Notes: a model not told the origin generated them from the letters alone. DNA of 64,000 nucleotides from Vigna angularis (GCF_016808095.1 NC_068972.1:12010861-12074860), one strand, 5' to 3'; positions 12,116-24,648 are shown, counted from the first letter of the stretch. Made by a program: numbers and translations.

Positions 12116-12485
12116 GCTCAGCCCAAACAGAAACGAACACGAACACGAACACGCAGCGGGAAAGATTATGATTTGGGGAAAGAGTTTGAGGGAAGATTTT
12201 GACGAAGGCAGCAGAGAGGGAGGGAGGGAATTAAGGCTTAGATTTAAGACATTAGAAATGAAGGTGCGGGAGAAAGACTGAACAATAATATTAGACTGTT
12301 AGAAAAATTATTCTAAAAAATATATATTTTATGGCGTTTTGGTTTTAACCGCCAGAAAATTTTTCTAAAAATATAAAATAAAAAACCTACTTGCGGTTTT
12401 AAGTATAAACCGCCGGAATGTATTTAGGATTTCCAAAACCGCCATAAAAAAAGCCCTCTTAAAATAAATAATTTTTGTAGTGATA

Positions 12486-12821
12486 TGATTGTAGACTCTT
12501 ATTCGATATACGCTTAAACACTCATTTTGACAACCTAGTGTTATACGTAGAAAACAATTAGCCATTATTTGGATTTGAGGAAAGTGGAAGAGAAAAATAA
12601 AAGTTAAACAAGGGAGAGATGAGAAAAATAAAAGTTAAACAAGGGAGAGATGAGAAAAAAAAATAGAGTTGTTTGATTAAATTGAAAGACAGTGGACAGA
12701 GAAAAAATAACTAGTAGAAAATATACAAAAATACAAGTATATTATTTAAAGAAAAAATAATTATTAATGAATTAAATTTTAGCGCTTATATTTTTTTTAA
12801 GTGTTTTTATTTAATAGTGTC
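12486..12821. other. Intergenic sequence between CACTA and solo LTR
   Basis: Matches 56196-56502 in copy 2. A 31-bp unit beginning AGAAAAATAAAAGTTAAAC is tandemly doubled here (about 12589-12650) but single in copy 2. No gene seen. Confidence 0.6.
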
Positions 12822-15394
12822 TGTAACATCCCAATAATTCAAAATAGAAAATCGAACACATAGGATAATCACATATAATAATATTACATTTCAGTCTTAC
12901 AAAATTAACGTACGGTTATGGCTGAACGGCCGTACAAGTACTGACCGAACGTCCTACTGCTCGATCTTCACTTCTACCTCTACCAAATTTTCTAAGGTCA
13001 CCCATCCCTAAATTGCTCCAGGCTAAGCACGCTTAACCATGGAGTTCTTATGGGTCAGGCTACCGAAAAGCAAATGCATTTTGGTGATATGAGTAGCCAA
13101 ATCAATTCCTTTAAGCTATCCTTCAACTGTATAGTCCCATACCTATACAGTCTCCAGATCCCTCTCATTCCGGTGTATGTCCGATTCGTCCATGGACCCC
13201 TTCCATTGGAAGCCTGCCAGGAGCCGCTCATTGTCCGTGACGCTTTGCACCGGCGATCACTCCCCACCCTCGTCAGTGCCCGAGCGTCACATAATTCAAT
13301 CATACATATTTAAGAAAAAAATTCACACAATTCAAACGAACATCATCCATCATTCAATAAAACATACAAAGCCAATTACTAGACTCAGACTGTCCAGACT
13401 GTATGAATTATGTAGTTACAACGCTCGTGCACCCGGGTGATGTAGTAACTGGGATGCCCTGGACAGCTGCCACCCGAGGTTAGTCCGTTCTTACGTCGCC
13501 CATGTTAACTTAGGGACTAAGGACCTCCTGCCGTTCGCACACATGACTTACCCCTCTCTACGTGAGAAGAGTAATCATTGAACATCAGGATGAGCCGCCA
13601 GCTTAACTTACCCATATTCATATTTTACCAATTTCAATATACATTCATGAGACATTCCTCCCCGGAACGCTCGTTCATAACTCATTACCATTTCATCAAT
13701 ATTATATTTCATCATCTTACAAGATACTTTCTCAACTAAGCCAAACGTGATCCCTTAGGATATCAGATACCTAACGACGGTAGCGAGACCAAAACGTCTC
13801 TAATTCTAGAACAACTGATTCCAGCAATTTACTCCCTGAGTATGAAAGAAAACTTCGTACGGGACTAGTTATCAGAGGCCAATGAAAACGAACGTGATTT
13901 CCAGATGAACCAGGTAAAATGAGCTGGCTCTTAAGAGTTCAACCCGAACGCAACTAACCTAGGCCGAACACTAAGTCTCGAGGCTAAACAATATTAGGAA
14001 TGATATGGTAGGACGCCCACTAAGGATTACGGAATGAATAGTACGAATAGGCCGTACGTTGAAAATATTTAACTTATTTATGAGAAACATCAATGAACCG
14101 AATTTCAGTCGAATACTGAACATGTACAGAACGGACGCTACACATTTTGGACGAACGCTCACTTAGAGAAAAAAAAAGGATTTCGGAAACAAGAATAACT
14201 GCTTAGTAGAAGACTAAACATTTTGTACGAGCGCTTGGTATAAGACCGAGTACTACTTAGTACGAGCGCTTGGTATAAAACCTAACACTACTAAATATGA
14301 GCGCTTGGTATAAGACCAAGCACCTCTAGCACATAGAATAAAACTTGAGAATTATAAATGTTCAATAACGAACAAGGTATACAATTTCATATAATAAATT
14401 GGAATTTTCAATCTAACGTCAAGAAATGAAGTTCCTTGGTTGAACGCTTATGAGTGAATAGAATTCATATAGAAAAGACGCTCGTCCTCAACTGGAATTC
14501 TCTCCAAATGAAAGAATCCAGTTTCAGCCGAGTTCACCATAACCGAACGGTCAAAGACCGTCAGATTACTATCATACATTTTCATATAACTTCCAGTATT
14601 AAATTCATAATCTCTTCAATTCACTCCACAAAATTTAACTTCATACAGTCATACATTTTCACTCATTTCTCAACATTCATATTCATAAAGTCATGCATTC
14701 ATACATTTCTAAATTTCCAGATTCATACATAGCAACCATCATATACATTCAGTCAATCAACCAACATGCATTCAATGAAAAACGAACGTACGTTAAATTA
14801 AATAAGCTTCCCTTACCTCTGAGCGTGAACGAAAGTTCTCAATAGACGTAGACGAACGTTCACCGGTTGAACAGAAAGCTCACCGCTAAACTCTTAGAAT
14901 CCTAAGCTCACACGTTATGAGGCTAAGTAAAACATAAAAACAGAAACACACAGAATGAGAGGATGAACCCATGCAACCCAGAAAATCTGGTTTTGCAGGA
15001 GACTGAAAACTTACAGCTGAGGGAGGAATGAACTTACCAGCTCAGAACAGAAAGCTGTTCGGTTCAAACGGACACCCTCGTCGCCAGAAATGCTCAAGTG
15101 TGATCTACGGGATGATCAGAGGAAGAAAAGTGTTAGATTTCGTAGAGAGAAGGTTAAGAATTCTAGAGAGAAGGAGGAGAAAATGGTTTTTCAGAGTTTT
15201 TGGAGAAGAAAGTCGCATGCAGAGAAGTGGCACGTCGTTTGAAAATTTTTCATTAACTACTGCCCACTACCAAAGACGAACGTCCACTCTCTAGCCGCCA
15301 CCTGTTTTCCACTCTCTGAAATCCAACCGTTCGTCGCGACACTTGTAATCCATTCAGCAGGGTTTCTTAGTGGGTTTTAAATTGGGTTCTGACA
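12822..15394. mobile_element. Solo LTR (or LTR-only element), 2573 bp
   Basis: The element begins TGTAACATCCC and ends GGGTTCTGACA, that is, TG...CA ends with short imperfect inverted termini. It is flanked by the 5-bp target duplication GTGTC at 12817-12821 and 15395-15399. Copy 2 carries the empty site with a single GTGTC at 56498-56502. I find no second copy of the ends inside and no gag-pol frame, so a solo LTR of a long-LTR retrotransposon is the simplest reading. An approximately 50-bp unit containing GAGCGCTTGGTATAA is repeated three times at about 14229-14330. A reversed Cassandra-type segment lies at about 12987-13293. The 88-codon frame at 15028-15294 has no recognisable domain. Confidence 0.82.
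12987..13293 (-). mobile_element. Truncated Cassandra LTR segment inside the solo LTR
   Basis: In reverse orientation this matches the first approximately 300 bases of the Cassandra LTR at 30340-30719: the TGACGCTCGGGCACTGACG start, the AGGGATCTGGAGACTG stretch, and the 5S-rRNA-like part ending GGATGGGTGACCT. It then breaks off. It differs by an insertion of about 30 bases near 13225-13255. It was either nested into or exchanged with the host LTR. Confidence 0.75.
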
Positions 15395-15399
15395 GTGTC

Positions 15400-17113
15400 A
15401 AATTCAAAAATGGATTAATATAGTATGAATGATTCAGAATTTTAAAAATATATGTTGGAGTACTGAACTCTTGCTTCAGGAACATGTGAGTTACATTGGC
15501 TCACTTACCTTCTCAATGATCCTTATCCAACTTATTCTCGTTTAATTGTTTTATATTATAATAATAAAAGCTCTTTTCACATAGCTGTTAACCTCGTGTT
15601 TTACGAGGGTATTAAATATTTAAACATAATTAAGGTCTTGCTTTGAGTCTCATCCTCCAAATAGCTGTAGACATTTTTACTAAAGATTTTCTACTTAAAC
15701 CATTCATCAGCAACTTTATCTAAGTCAGAGTTAGTATTTGGCTGATTCTTCTTCTACCTCCCTTTTTTTCTTCTTTCGAAATGTGAATATTTTGGAATCT
15801 GAAAATATATTTTAAAATATACATTTTGAAATGTTTTTTCAATACATTTTGAATTGTACCAATGAAAAAATATTTTTATATTTTTTGGATTGCTCAATTC
15901 AAAATACATTTTAAAAGAAAATTATATTCTAATCCAAAAGATATTTCTATATCCAAAACACATTTTAAAATACACATTTCAAAATACATTAAAAAAATTC
16001 ATTTCAGAAAGTGCATTTCAAAATGTATTTCCAAATCCAAACATATCTCTCAAATTATATAATTTAGAATGTATTTTAAAAAAATAATTTTGAATTATAC
16101 AATTCATAAACTATTTTTGAATTTGAAAATATATGTATTTTGAAATGCATTTAAAAATATATATATTTCAGAATACACATTTTGAAAAATATTTTCAAAT
16201 CCAGAAATATATTTTAGAAGTATATACATTCTAAAATATATTAAACAAAAAAAATTGGATTGAGTGGATGAATTTCCTTCTTCCGGATTGAAGTTTTCAC
16301 AGGCTCCTTCTTCTCCCTATCTCCATTTTGTCCACCATAAGAGACCCATTCACACTCTTCACACACAAACCAGTTAAAAAAAGAAAAACAGGGCACATAA
16401 CATCTCTATTCTTCTTTACAATTAAATTCAATCTTCCTTAATAGTTTATAACTTTTTTTAACGAATGTTGTGTTTCCACCACTAACATCTCTCTACCATT
16501 GTCCCTTTATCTCATATATCCATATATCTATTATGATTAATAAAAGGCATTTTGTGACATATAGTAAAACAAGTAAGAATGGTAATAACACAATAAATAA
16601 TAGGTTGTTTGCAATGTACTGTATATTTAGATAAGATAAAAAGATTTGAAAAGTGTAAATAAAATTATTAAAGAAAATTACTTGTAGTAATTATAAGAGT
16701 AAAATAGTACATGCAACTCTAAAACGACTTATCTATTTATATAAAGTTACAAATAATAATAATAATAATAATAATAGTAATAAAATGTATGAGAGGTTAA
16801 ATAATAATCACGAGTTTGAAATTTAACAGTAATTTCGTAAAACAAAATAATTGTGGTCTATTTTTCCTTTTTGAACCGAATATAGTTCGCTAATAAGAGA
16901 TTTGACAAGTGACGGGATTTAAGGTAGATTATTCAAGTTCAGCGTTCTAAACTATGCGCCACAAACATGGACAGAGGAAATAAAAAATAAAAATAGGAGA
17001 TGAGAAAGAAAGAAGGATAATAAACTGTTTGTATAAAATGTAATTCAAGCCATCTACATCAATAAACAATCAACCAACAAATTTTGGTTTCACTTACTCA
17101 TAATCCGTCATTT
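15400..17113. other. Intergenic, 3' flank of the thioredoxin-like gene
   Basis: From about 15780 to 16250 the sequence is dominated by degenerate ACATTTTGAAATG / CATTTCAAAATGT words in both orientations, giving a many-fold inverted, hairpin-prone block. An (AAT)n tract lies at about 16753-16777. No gene is supported. The near-identical match in copy 2 starts at about 56612. Confidence 0.55.
15780..16250. repeat. Block of short inverted words (ATTTTGAAATGTATTTT type), copy 1
   Basis: Words such as TTTTGAAATG, CATTTCAAAATG, AAATACATTT and GAATGTATTTTA recur more than ten times in alternating orientation over about 470 bases. This may be the remains of nested hairpin-forming MITEs. The copy at about 56875-57345 is almost identical. 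Confidence 0.5.
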
Positions 17114-20100
17114 TCATTTTTGTTGAGGGCGCTTCATTTTGAGAAGATGGGAGATTCCTGCAATAACGTGTAAACGACTGCTCGGGACACCTGTCTTTGC
17201 CAGGGCCTTGCCATTGTGGTCGAGAAGCACAAAACAAGGAACATAGCTAACATCATAATGAAGGAGCTGCGATACGAACATTCAAAACCAAGTCAGCAAG
17301 AAGTAATGAGAACAAAATGGATTCTCCTGATATTAAACAAATAAATAACATGTTCAATGATTTCTATACAACATTATCCTTCAGGAATCAGAAGATAGAA
17401 AAAAACACCAAAATGAAGGTAATACAATAGTACTGAGAGCTTGAACTATTTCAAAGGAATTTCAAGTAAATAGATTTTTTCAAGGTCAACATAATTTCTA
17501 CGAATAGCAAGCTGAGGTATTTAAACAAAACTTCCAACTGCTTCCTAAATTTGAAATTCTACTGTTTCCATCAAGAAAAAGATAAAGGCTCATGTATCTT
17601 CTCTATTGAAAATGTATATTACTTTATAATTAAAATATGTAATATGTTCTTCCAGATCCTTCCAAAAAACTGATGTTTCTTCACAGAACCATCATCTCAA
17701 GTTTCACATGGGAATACGCCGAAATCACATTTCTACAGAAACTATATACACCGAAGGACATATATGGAAAATGGATCTAGAAAATTAAGTATATGGTGAT
17801 AATTTTTGGCTGAAGTGTGATCCTAGGATGGATGTCTTAGTTTGGACAAATTTGGGCATTGCCCATTCATCAATTTTTATTAGTATACGGTGATAATTGA
17901 GATATTCAAGGAAGCAGCATTTTTTCAGTTGAAAGGTAAGGTTAAACATGGAAGCAGCATCAATGCATGATGTACATAATCCAAGACAAGATACTGGGTT
18001 AAGGCCAATTTAAGCAGAAACAGTAGTGCAAATAAAATTTGCATGGTTTGCTTGCATGTAGAGGTCATTCTGAAAGAATGAACAAAAAAAAAAGGCCAAA
18101 GTTACAGAGATGAAGAGACGACAAAACAATACTTCTTCAAAGGGATATATTGACCACAATCACATTTGAGGAAAACAAAATTGACAAACAGGTCTGCATC
18201 TTGAAGAGGTAAAAAACATGGCTTGGAGCAGGAGACAGAGTCACAGAACGTCAACCTAATGGCTTAGTCAGGTCTGCCCAAACGTGGTTCAGCATAAAAT
18301 GAATAATTATCTTATTATTTGCTAAACCCCCATGCCCCATTAAATTCTTCCTAATAACCAAACTGATATGTAAGTTTATACACAACAATTAAAGAAACAG
18401 AACAATATAAAATAATTACAAAACATCAAACCAAAATTTATATTCTTCACAGTCCAATGGCATATAAACCAATCTCCATAACAGAAAAAACATAGCTAAC
18501 ATCATAACACCTATGCTGTTGCGTGGCTGCATGGTATTGTCCATACTACTCTAGAACAGTTATTGTAAAAGTATTATTCTAGTCGTTTAGTTCCTATTCA
18601 TGAAAATTATTTTATATACTAGAATTAGATCTATTGCAATAGATAGATATTATTTTTATCAAGGGTTTCTGTTAAGAAAAGGGTTTAATTGCTGTAACTT
18701 AGTTTCATTTTCCCAGAACTGTAATAGGTTATTTTTTATTTTTCCTACATGCTTGTTAGAAGAACAGCCTTCTTATCTGTCTCCCAGATTTACTAGTTCA
18801 TTTTTTCTGTCTCTTCCATTATACTAAATGGCCATTATTATTCTACAACAATCCAGTAACAGAAATGAAGTGAACCAATAACACTCAGCATCATGAACTC
18901 TTGTACGAAAAAAATGTCAGTTGGATTTACCAAGCCCAGGAAATAACTCGGATGCACAGAATGTTCATGCAATTTATGCAACCAAACAGAAACCTTGGCT
19001 GAGATGAAGTTTGATCCCATGTGGGGATTCTCAAAGGCCAGCAAAAGCCAAAAAACATTCTGCTTCTGAAACCCACATAGCAAATACTGAGTTTTTTTTT
19101 TTTATTTCTTACTACTAAAGGTTTGCAGAAATCAGTAACAATCAATCAGAACTTCCTGAAGGTACTATTCAAATATATTGCTCCACCAGCCAACGATGTT
19201 TCTCAAGATAATTTTGAACAATGAAGGCAGATCTGAAATCATTAATGAATAGCCTATCTGATAGGTAAAAAGGAAAGACAACCTAATGATACAAACCAGT
19301 GTTTTTCTCCCAATTCCACTCCAAACTAAGAGTGATATCTTTTCTTTTTATTTCTTTGTATACCCAATCATCTCTAAGCTTATCTAACTAACTGGTGCAA
19401 CTAACACATGCTAACCCGCTTTTCATTTGGGTGTCGTCAGTGGAAACTACAGGTTTTCAAGTATCATGATTTAATTCTTTGAGCATAAAAATGAAAATTA
19501 CCAATTGATGGGAATTTTTTTATAGGGGATGAACATTGAAAAATATAGTTATTCCACATGATTCATGTTTAAACTGAAGATGAAAACTTAATGAACAATG
19601 TCTTTATTTCTTAAAGTAGTATTCAATCAATAACATTATAGTCATGGTCTGGGTCAGCCGCATTCAGATGTTGTTCATAATTTAGAGTATAGCCTTACTC
19701 ACTATGCAAAAACATAATTCAGAGTTTAGGATGAATTATATAACACAGAAATTAAGAAATTAGCTTCTAGAATAAATAATGTGGAAAAATTCTACAGTTT
19801 AGTTTATTTTCACACACACATATATAGACACACCTGCATTTTAGTTTGTGAAAAGGTCCATTTGATACCTCAGGTAGCCAATTGGGATTCTCAGCATCAG
19901 CCATGACAATATTGAGCCAGTGAGAGTTCCGGGTTTCGACTTCGGAAACAAATTTGAACAGGGAATTACAGAGCCTGCACTTGGCTGAGTAGAATTCCAC
20001 CAAAGTCGCCTCCTTGGCGCTTGCCAGAGCCAAAGCAAATGCCCTCTGTTCTGCCTCCGACTGTGTGAGAGTCGTTTTCTTTTTCCAACCTGAAACAGAG

Positions 20101-20267
20101 CTCGCAAAATTGAAAGGTATTAAACCAAGGTTTTGGAGAGATTTCAATGGCCAAGGACCCTCAAACTTGCAGGGACCAGGACTAGAATTAGGGTTTGTTT
20201 CATTCCATGGCCATTTCAGGTAAAACATTTGTTTAGGTTTAGGATTGGGAACAGAAATCGAATCCAT
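17114..20267 (-). CDS. Thioredoxin-like fold protein, copy 1 (2 exons)
   Basis: Exon 1 is 20267-19869 (133 codons, donor GAG|GTATCA) and exon 2 is 17266-17114 (50 codons plus TGA, acceptor GCAG). The intron is about 2.6 kb, phase 0. The 183-residue product has a long N-terminal extension (1-65), rich in Pro and Ser with few acidic residues, that could be an organelle-targeting sequence. A thioredoxin fold follows: [11 protein letters not shown] at about 90-100 gives the CxxC site as Cys97-Arg-Leu-Cys100, and YVPCFVLLD near 141 carries the cis-proline (Pro143). The active-site pair is CRLC rather than the classical WCGPC, so redox potential and partners probably differ. It ends in a basic tail, KMKRPQQK. 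The coding sequence looks intact and is matched by an apparently identical copy at 58209-61362. I do not assign a named family. Confidence 0.85.
17267..19868 (-). other. Large intron of the thioredoxin-like gene, copy 1
   Basis: A 2.6-kb intron with GT...AG ends. It holds no recognisable gene; the short frames in it are not supported. It is nearly identical to the copy 2 intron at 58362-60963. Confidence 0.7.
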
Positions 20268-22577
20268 TAAGCCACATCAGAGACTACAAACAATAATCAA
20301 ATAGCTAGTATAGTCGGATAGATATCATAAAGAAATGACAACATCCTTCCATAAAGACGATGAACTTTTTATAATTTTAATATAAATTATTTTAATTATG
20401 AAATAATAATAATATAGATAATGATTTAGATAAATTAATGTATGTACATTAATATTTATTCAATAAATATTGATAACTCCGTACCAAAATCTGGTAAAGA
20501 TAATTATAAGGCTAAGTGTTGCTATTTAAACTGACAGGATGACGAATAATAAAAAAATAGATTTAAAAATAAAGTTTTTGAATCATGATCGTAGTTTATT
20601 ATGAAAAACTGTAAAAAATACGTGTTTGGTTTATAAAACTGCATTTTAGATTCAAAAATCGGTTATGCATAAAAAGAATATTAGCACCTTACAACATTAG
20701 TTAGTCAAATATGAAAAATGGTGTGGTTTCTTCTAAATGTTTATTTTTTTGGAAATAAGAATAAAAGAAGATAACAAGAAAAAACTAAAAATATATTTTG
20801 AAAATTTTGAGACCAACAAATATTAATCTCGCTCTTTGTATTTTCATTCAAACTGGAAAATCAAGGGCAACATAGTTTAAAAGAAAGATTAGTTTGAAAG
20901 TTTTGATACTTCTAAATTATTTGAAAATGAGTGTCCTGTAACACAGATGACCTAACAAATACCAAAAAGAAAATAGTGAAAACGTATTTTTAAGTTATTT
21001 TTTAAGAAATAAAGATTCAAGTAATAAAACAACACATACGATCGCACGAAAAATTGTACTTTTAATTTTGGATATTGGACGACATGGACCACCGTACAAA
21101 CATCCAAAAGAAATCAGTGAAAAATTATTTTTTAAATTTTAATCTTTATAGTTTTTATATTTTTTATTGTTTTAAAAATTTACATTTATTATTGTTTAAA
21201 GCAGTTTTATTTTCATGAATATTGAGTAAAAAGAGTACAAAATTTTAATTAGTGAGAAAATAAAAACATAGATGTATATGTAAAATATAGGGCATAACTA
21301 AAAAGAGGGATAAAACTGGAAGACAAAGTGGGTGGGCAGCGGAGGGTAAAAGCAAATAAAACATACAGGGATGCGAGATAGTGAATGCGTGGTGCGGTGA
21401 GCAATTAAATGTGTGGTGTGTATAGTGACAGCCGAAACAGAGTAAAACAGTGGTGTCTGTGCAGTGAACATGAAGTGCATAAAGTAAAGTAAATTATGAA
21501 CATGCCCACAAATAAAAATAAAATATACAAGGGATGGGGGTTAATTTATATGGGAGTGCATGGCGTGAAATGAAAAAAGCAGCCCACTTATCTTTCTTTC
21601 TTCTTTGTTAAAAAAAACAACGGTATTACTTCCAGCACCCTATTAGTCCAGATTTCATTTTTTTCTGAATTCATTAAAACAAATTTGGAATTCATTAAAG
21701 GTATTATATGGTTCATTAAATTATTTTCAAAAGTAATTCAGTACCTTTGCTTCTCTTTGCCTTCTGAAAAAAAAGCCTTATAACTTAGAAAATGATGGAT
21801 TATTTATACTGGATGATTCTGCTTGTGTGTGAATGTCGTTAAATCCTTCCCAAAATCTGTTTACAACTCACTGTGTGTTTCTTTGTCTTTACTCTCTGTG
21901 TTGTGATTTTGTTTCAAAAGAAATCTAGTATTGTGGGAATGAGGAGAACTCGTGTGAGTATAGGTTGAAGATGATTGTCAGATATTGTGAGTGTGTGTTT
22001 TTATTTTTTGTGTGTAGAGAATTAGGAGTTTTGGATGATGGTAGTGGACGAATGAATCTCCTCTCCCACCAAATGGAAGTTTTGTTTTGTATATGAATGA
22101 GGTTGTATTTTTAAAAAATAGAAAGTCCTGATAGTTACGAAGAATGAAGGAAGACTGCTCCCTCCTCTTTGCACATTTTGCTAATTACCGGATTCACATT
22201 GTATTGGGAGTGGTAAATTTTAGGTGTGGTGGAAAGCAAAACGGTGGTGAGAAAACTTAACACTACGGACTATTGAGCCTAATTTTAGAAAAAGGGGTGT
22301 AGAAACTGAAATAAAATAGAAAATGAATTGGGCTTCCAGCCATTATGAAAGGCATATAGGAAAGGTGGAGATATACAAAACTAATTAATTATTCCATCAT
22401 GTTTTTTTCAAAAAATTTATTATTCTCCCTTTTCAAATTTTGTTTTATACCGCTTATAAGCTGCATCAAATAATTGACTTATAGATGTTACCATGAAAAC
22501 GATACAGTGATCTTCCCTGTCTTAAATCCATACTACTAACAAATATCAAACTAAACCTCAAAACCTATAGTGATAGT
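20268..22577. other. Intergenic: 5' flank of the thioredoxin-like gene and 3' flank of kinase gene B
   Basis: No gene supported. It is AT-rich, with a denser, more mixed stretch at about 21600-22330 that I cannot identify. Both neighbouring genes are on the minus strand. The copy in the second unit (61363-63670) differs only at a few positions. Confidence 0.55.
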
Positions 22578-24610
22578 TTAATGCTGCTCCAACGTATCAC
22601 AAAATAATTTGGTCATATATTTTAATGATCTCTCTATTCTTTCAATGGAGTTCTTCAATTCCATTTGATCACGTTTTCTTGAAGGTGATAGAACAACAAT
22701 CTTACTCCAAAGAGAATCAGGTTCCATTATGCGATTGGGTTTCTTGTTAAGTTCGTAGACGGAATCAGCTTCAACATTCAAATCGCTCAATTCTTTTAAG
22801 AGCTTGGTTTTTTTAATATATTCCTGTCGATCCTCATCATGGAAGATGCTCCATATAACCTGTTATGTATTACAAATAAATTGTTATTTCCATTACATGT
22901 TAATATTCACATAGTAAAATTAAACTCTCACATTTGGTGGACTACCAACAAAATCTGCGCCGCTGAGTATGGCTTTATCAACAAGATCACAATATCTTGG
23001 AAATGCATTAGCAAACATTTTGTGATATTTCAACTGTGAATTTACGTTCACTGCACTCCTTGTTATTATAGCTTTGCTGTCAAAATTTCAATGGCAATGT
23101 TAATCATCAAACCAATAAAAAAAATTACCTAATTAGTAACATGGTACAACTCACAAACATGTATACCTAATGATTTTAACCATAGCAAGATAACTCTCAC
23201 AAACCATGCCAAGTAGGAAAATTTCATAAGGCTTTTGTGTGCATGGTTCTCCGTTAGAAATTCCTTTTGATTGATTTTCTTCTTCTGTGTCATGTAATTT
23301 CTCCCAGTAATTTTCAGTGACGGTTCCATCTTCAGCTACTTTATATCCTACTCCCATTCGATATCGGTATTTGTGAATATTTCTTGCCATGACAATAGTC
23401 TGCTTTACAAACGACTCACATGATAATGTATCAACCATGATTACATCTCGACCCTCGTTTAGAGCTGTCACAAGCTTAGATAATGCAACATGGGTGGAAG
23501 ATTGATGCATCTGTTCAAATTTTAAGTAAAAATAACTCATAAGAATCTAACATATCTCAGTCATTTGGTAATATAACTAAATTACAAAAGAAAATTTATA
23601 TGAACATGAAAGTTCTTAAAATCTAATATGGATTTATATATACAGTCTGTCACATGGTGCACATATAACATCAGGTTAAAGGAAAAATAACATGAAGTAG
23701 ATAGACGTGGAGGAAAAAAGATATATGGATTCAACTTTTTTCACTGACATTTAAAAAATATAAGATTAGTTCAAAAGATTTAAAAGGAATAATGGAAAAG
23801 ATTCTAGATTCAATTTTTCCTAACAAGTAACATTTATTATAAAAATAAAAATAAAAAATGAAGGTGTTCACACAAACATACCAATTCAGCAGTTTGGAGC
23901 ATGTCATCATGGTGAACTCTTGAATTAAGGGCCATATATATGATTTCAGTCTCATTAAAGACATTTGTCTCAACTACCACAGGATTTTTAGCTCCTTCAT
24001 AGCAAAATACTCTGTCAAAGCCATTTGATACGTATAAATAATTTTACTTAGATATGCAAAACTAAGTTAGAACACAAAATTTCTTTTATACTTTAATATT
24101 GAATTTAGAGTGTTATGATTCACGAGTGTTCATTGCAGAGTCTATTCTATAACAAGATAAACACTACTCAGATTAATTTATATGTTATATGAAGTAGTGA
24201 GATCCATCCTCTATATAGTGAGATAAACATTTACGAGTGTCAAATACTTGGACTAGAGTGCTATAATTAGTATTTTATGAAATTTGTGTTTTAATCATTG
24301 ATACACAATTTAATTATTTTTGCACTAAACAAATTTTGCAAAACTATAAGTATCATAGAATAATAATTTTGCAGGATTGAAAGTTGAGTAATACACTCTA
24401 ATAATATCTTCAAAGATAAAAGTCTTTTTGGTTCCCATGCCACCTCCTATAAGTAGTAACACCGGACGCCTTTCACTGAGTATCTTCGTATCCGTGTCAT
24501 GATTTGTTGTTTTCACCTGCATATTCTTGCTTACCTTTTCAAACCTTTGTTGTCTTTGAACCCTTTCAAACCTTTGTTTTCTGTGAACACCACACCATAT
24601 TAGCCAAACA

Positions 24611-24648
<38 letters not shown>

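Larger units (their letters stand above)
8539..12482. mobile_element. Non-autonomous CACTA (En/Spm) transposon with captured gene fragments
   Basis: The element starts CACTACAAAAAT and ends ATTTTTGTAGTG, a 12-bp CACTA inverted repeat. It is flanked by a 3-bp target duplication ATA (8536-8538 and 12483-12485). Copy 2 has the empty site with a single ATA at 56193-56195. Both subterminal zones carry a repeated AAAACCGCCGG-type motif in both orientations (about 8580-8860 and 12335-12450), as CACTA transposase binding sites usually do. I see no transposase frame in the 3.9 kb, so it is presumably mobilised in trans. The interior holds SET-domain exons (10346-10615), a possible MORN-repeat fragment (about 9605-9660) and a GC-rich 12-14-bp tandem repeat (12028-12115). 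It inserted after the segmental duplication or was lost cleanly from the other copy. Confidence 0.92.
2790..22907. repeat. Segmental duplication, copy 1 (continues to the right)
   Basis: This stretch aligns colinearly and in direct orientation with 47697-64000. Homology begins near 2790 (the GCATGTTTGCAATGA-type sequence) and reaches at least 22907, where the window cuts copy 2 off. The copies are interrupted by elements present in only one: a CACTA element and a solo LTR here, two Harbinger-like elements in copy 2. The offset falls from about 44.9 kb at the left to 41.09 kb at the right, as expected from those insertions. From about 15516 onward the copies are nearly identical; before that they differ by several percent. 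Confidence 0.92.

Noticed and set aside
13050..13440. Frames of 82-87 codons within the solo LTR
   Set aside because: They fall in the inverted Cassandra/5S-like segment, on both strands at once; non-coding retroelement sequence.
18600..19145. Frames of 72-81 codons in the thioredoxin-like intron (and copies at 59696-60241)
   Set aside because: They lie within a GT/AG intron, have no recognised domain, and their conservation in both copies is explained by the near-identity of the segments.
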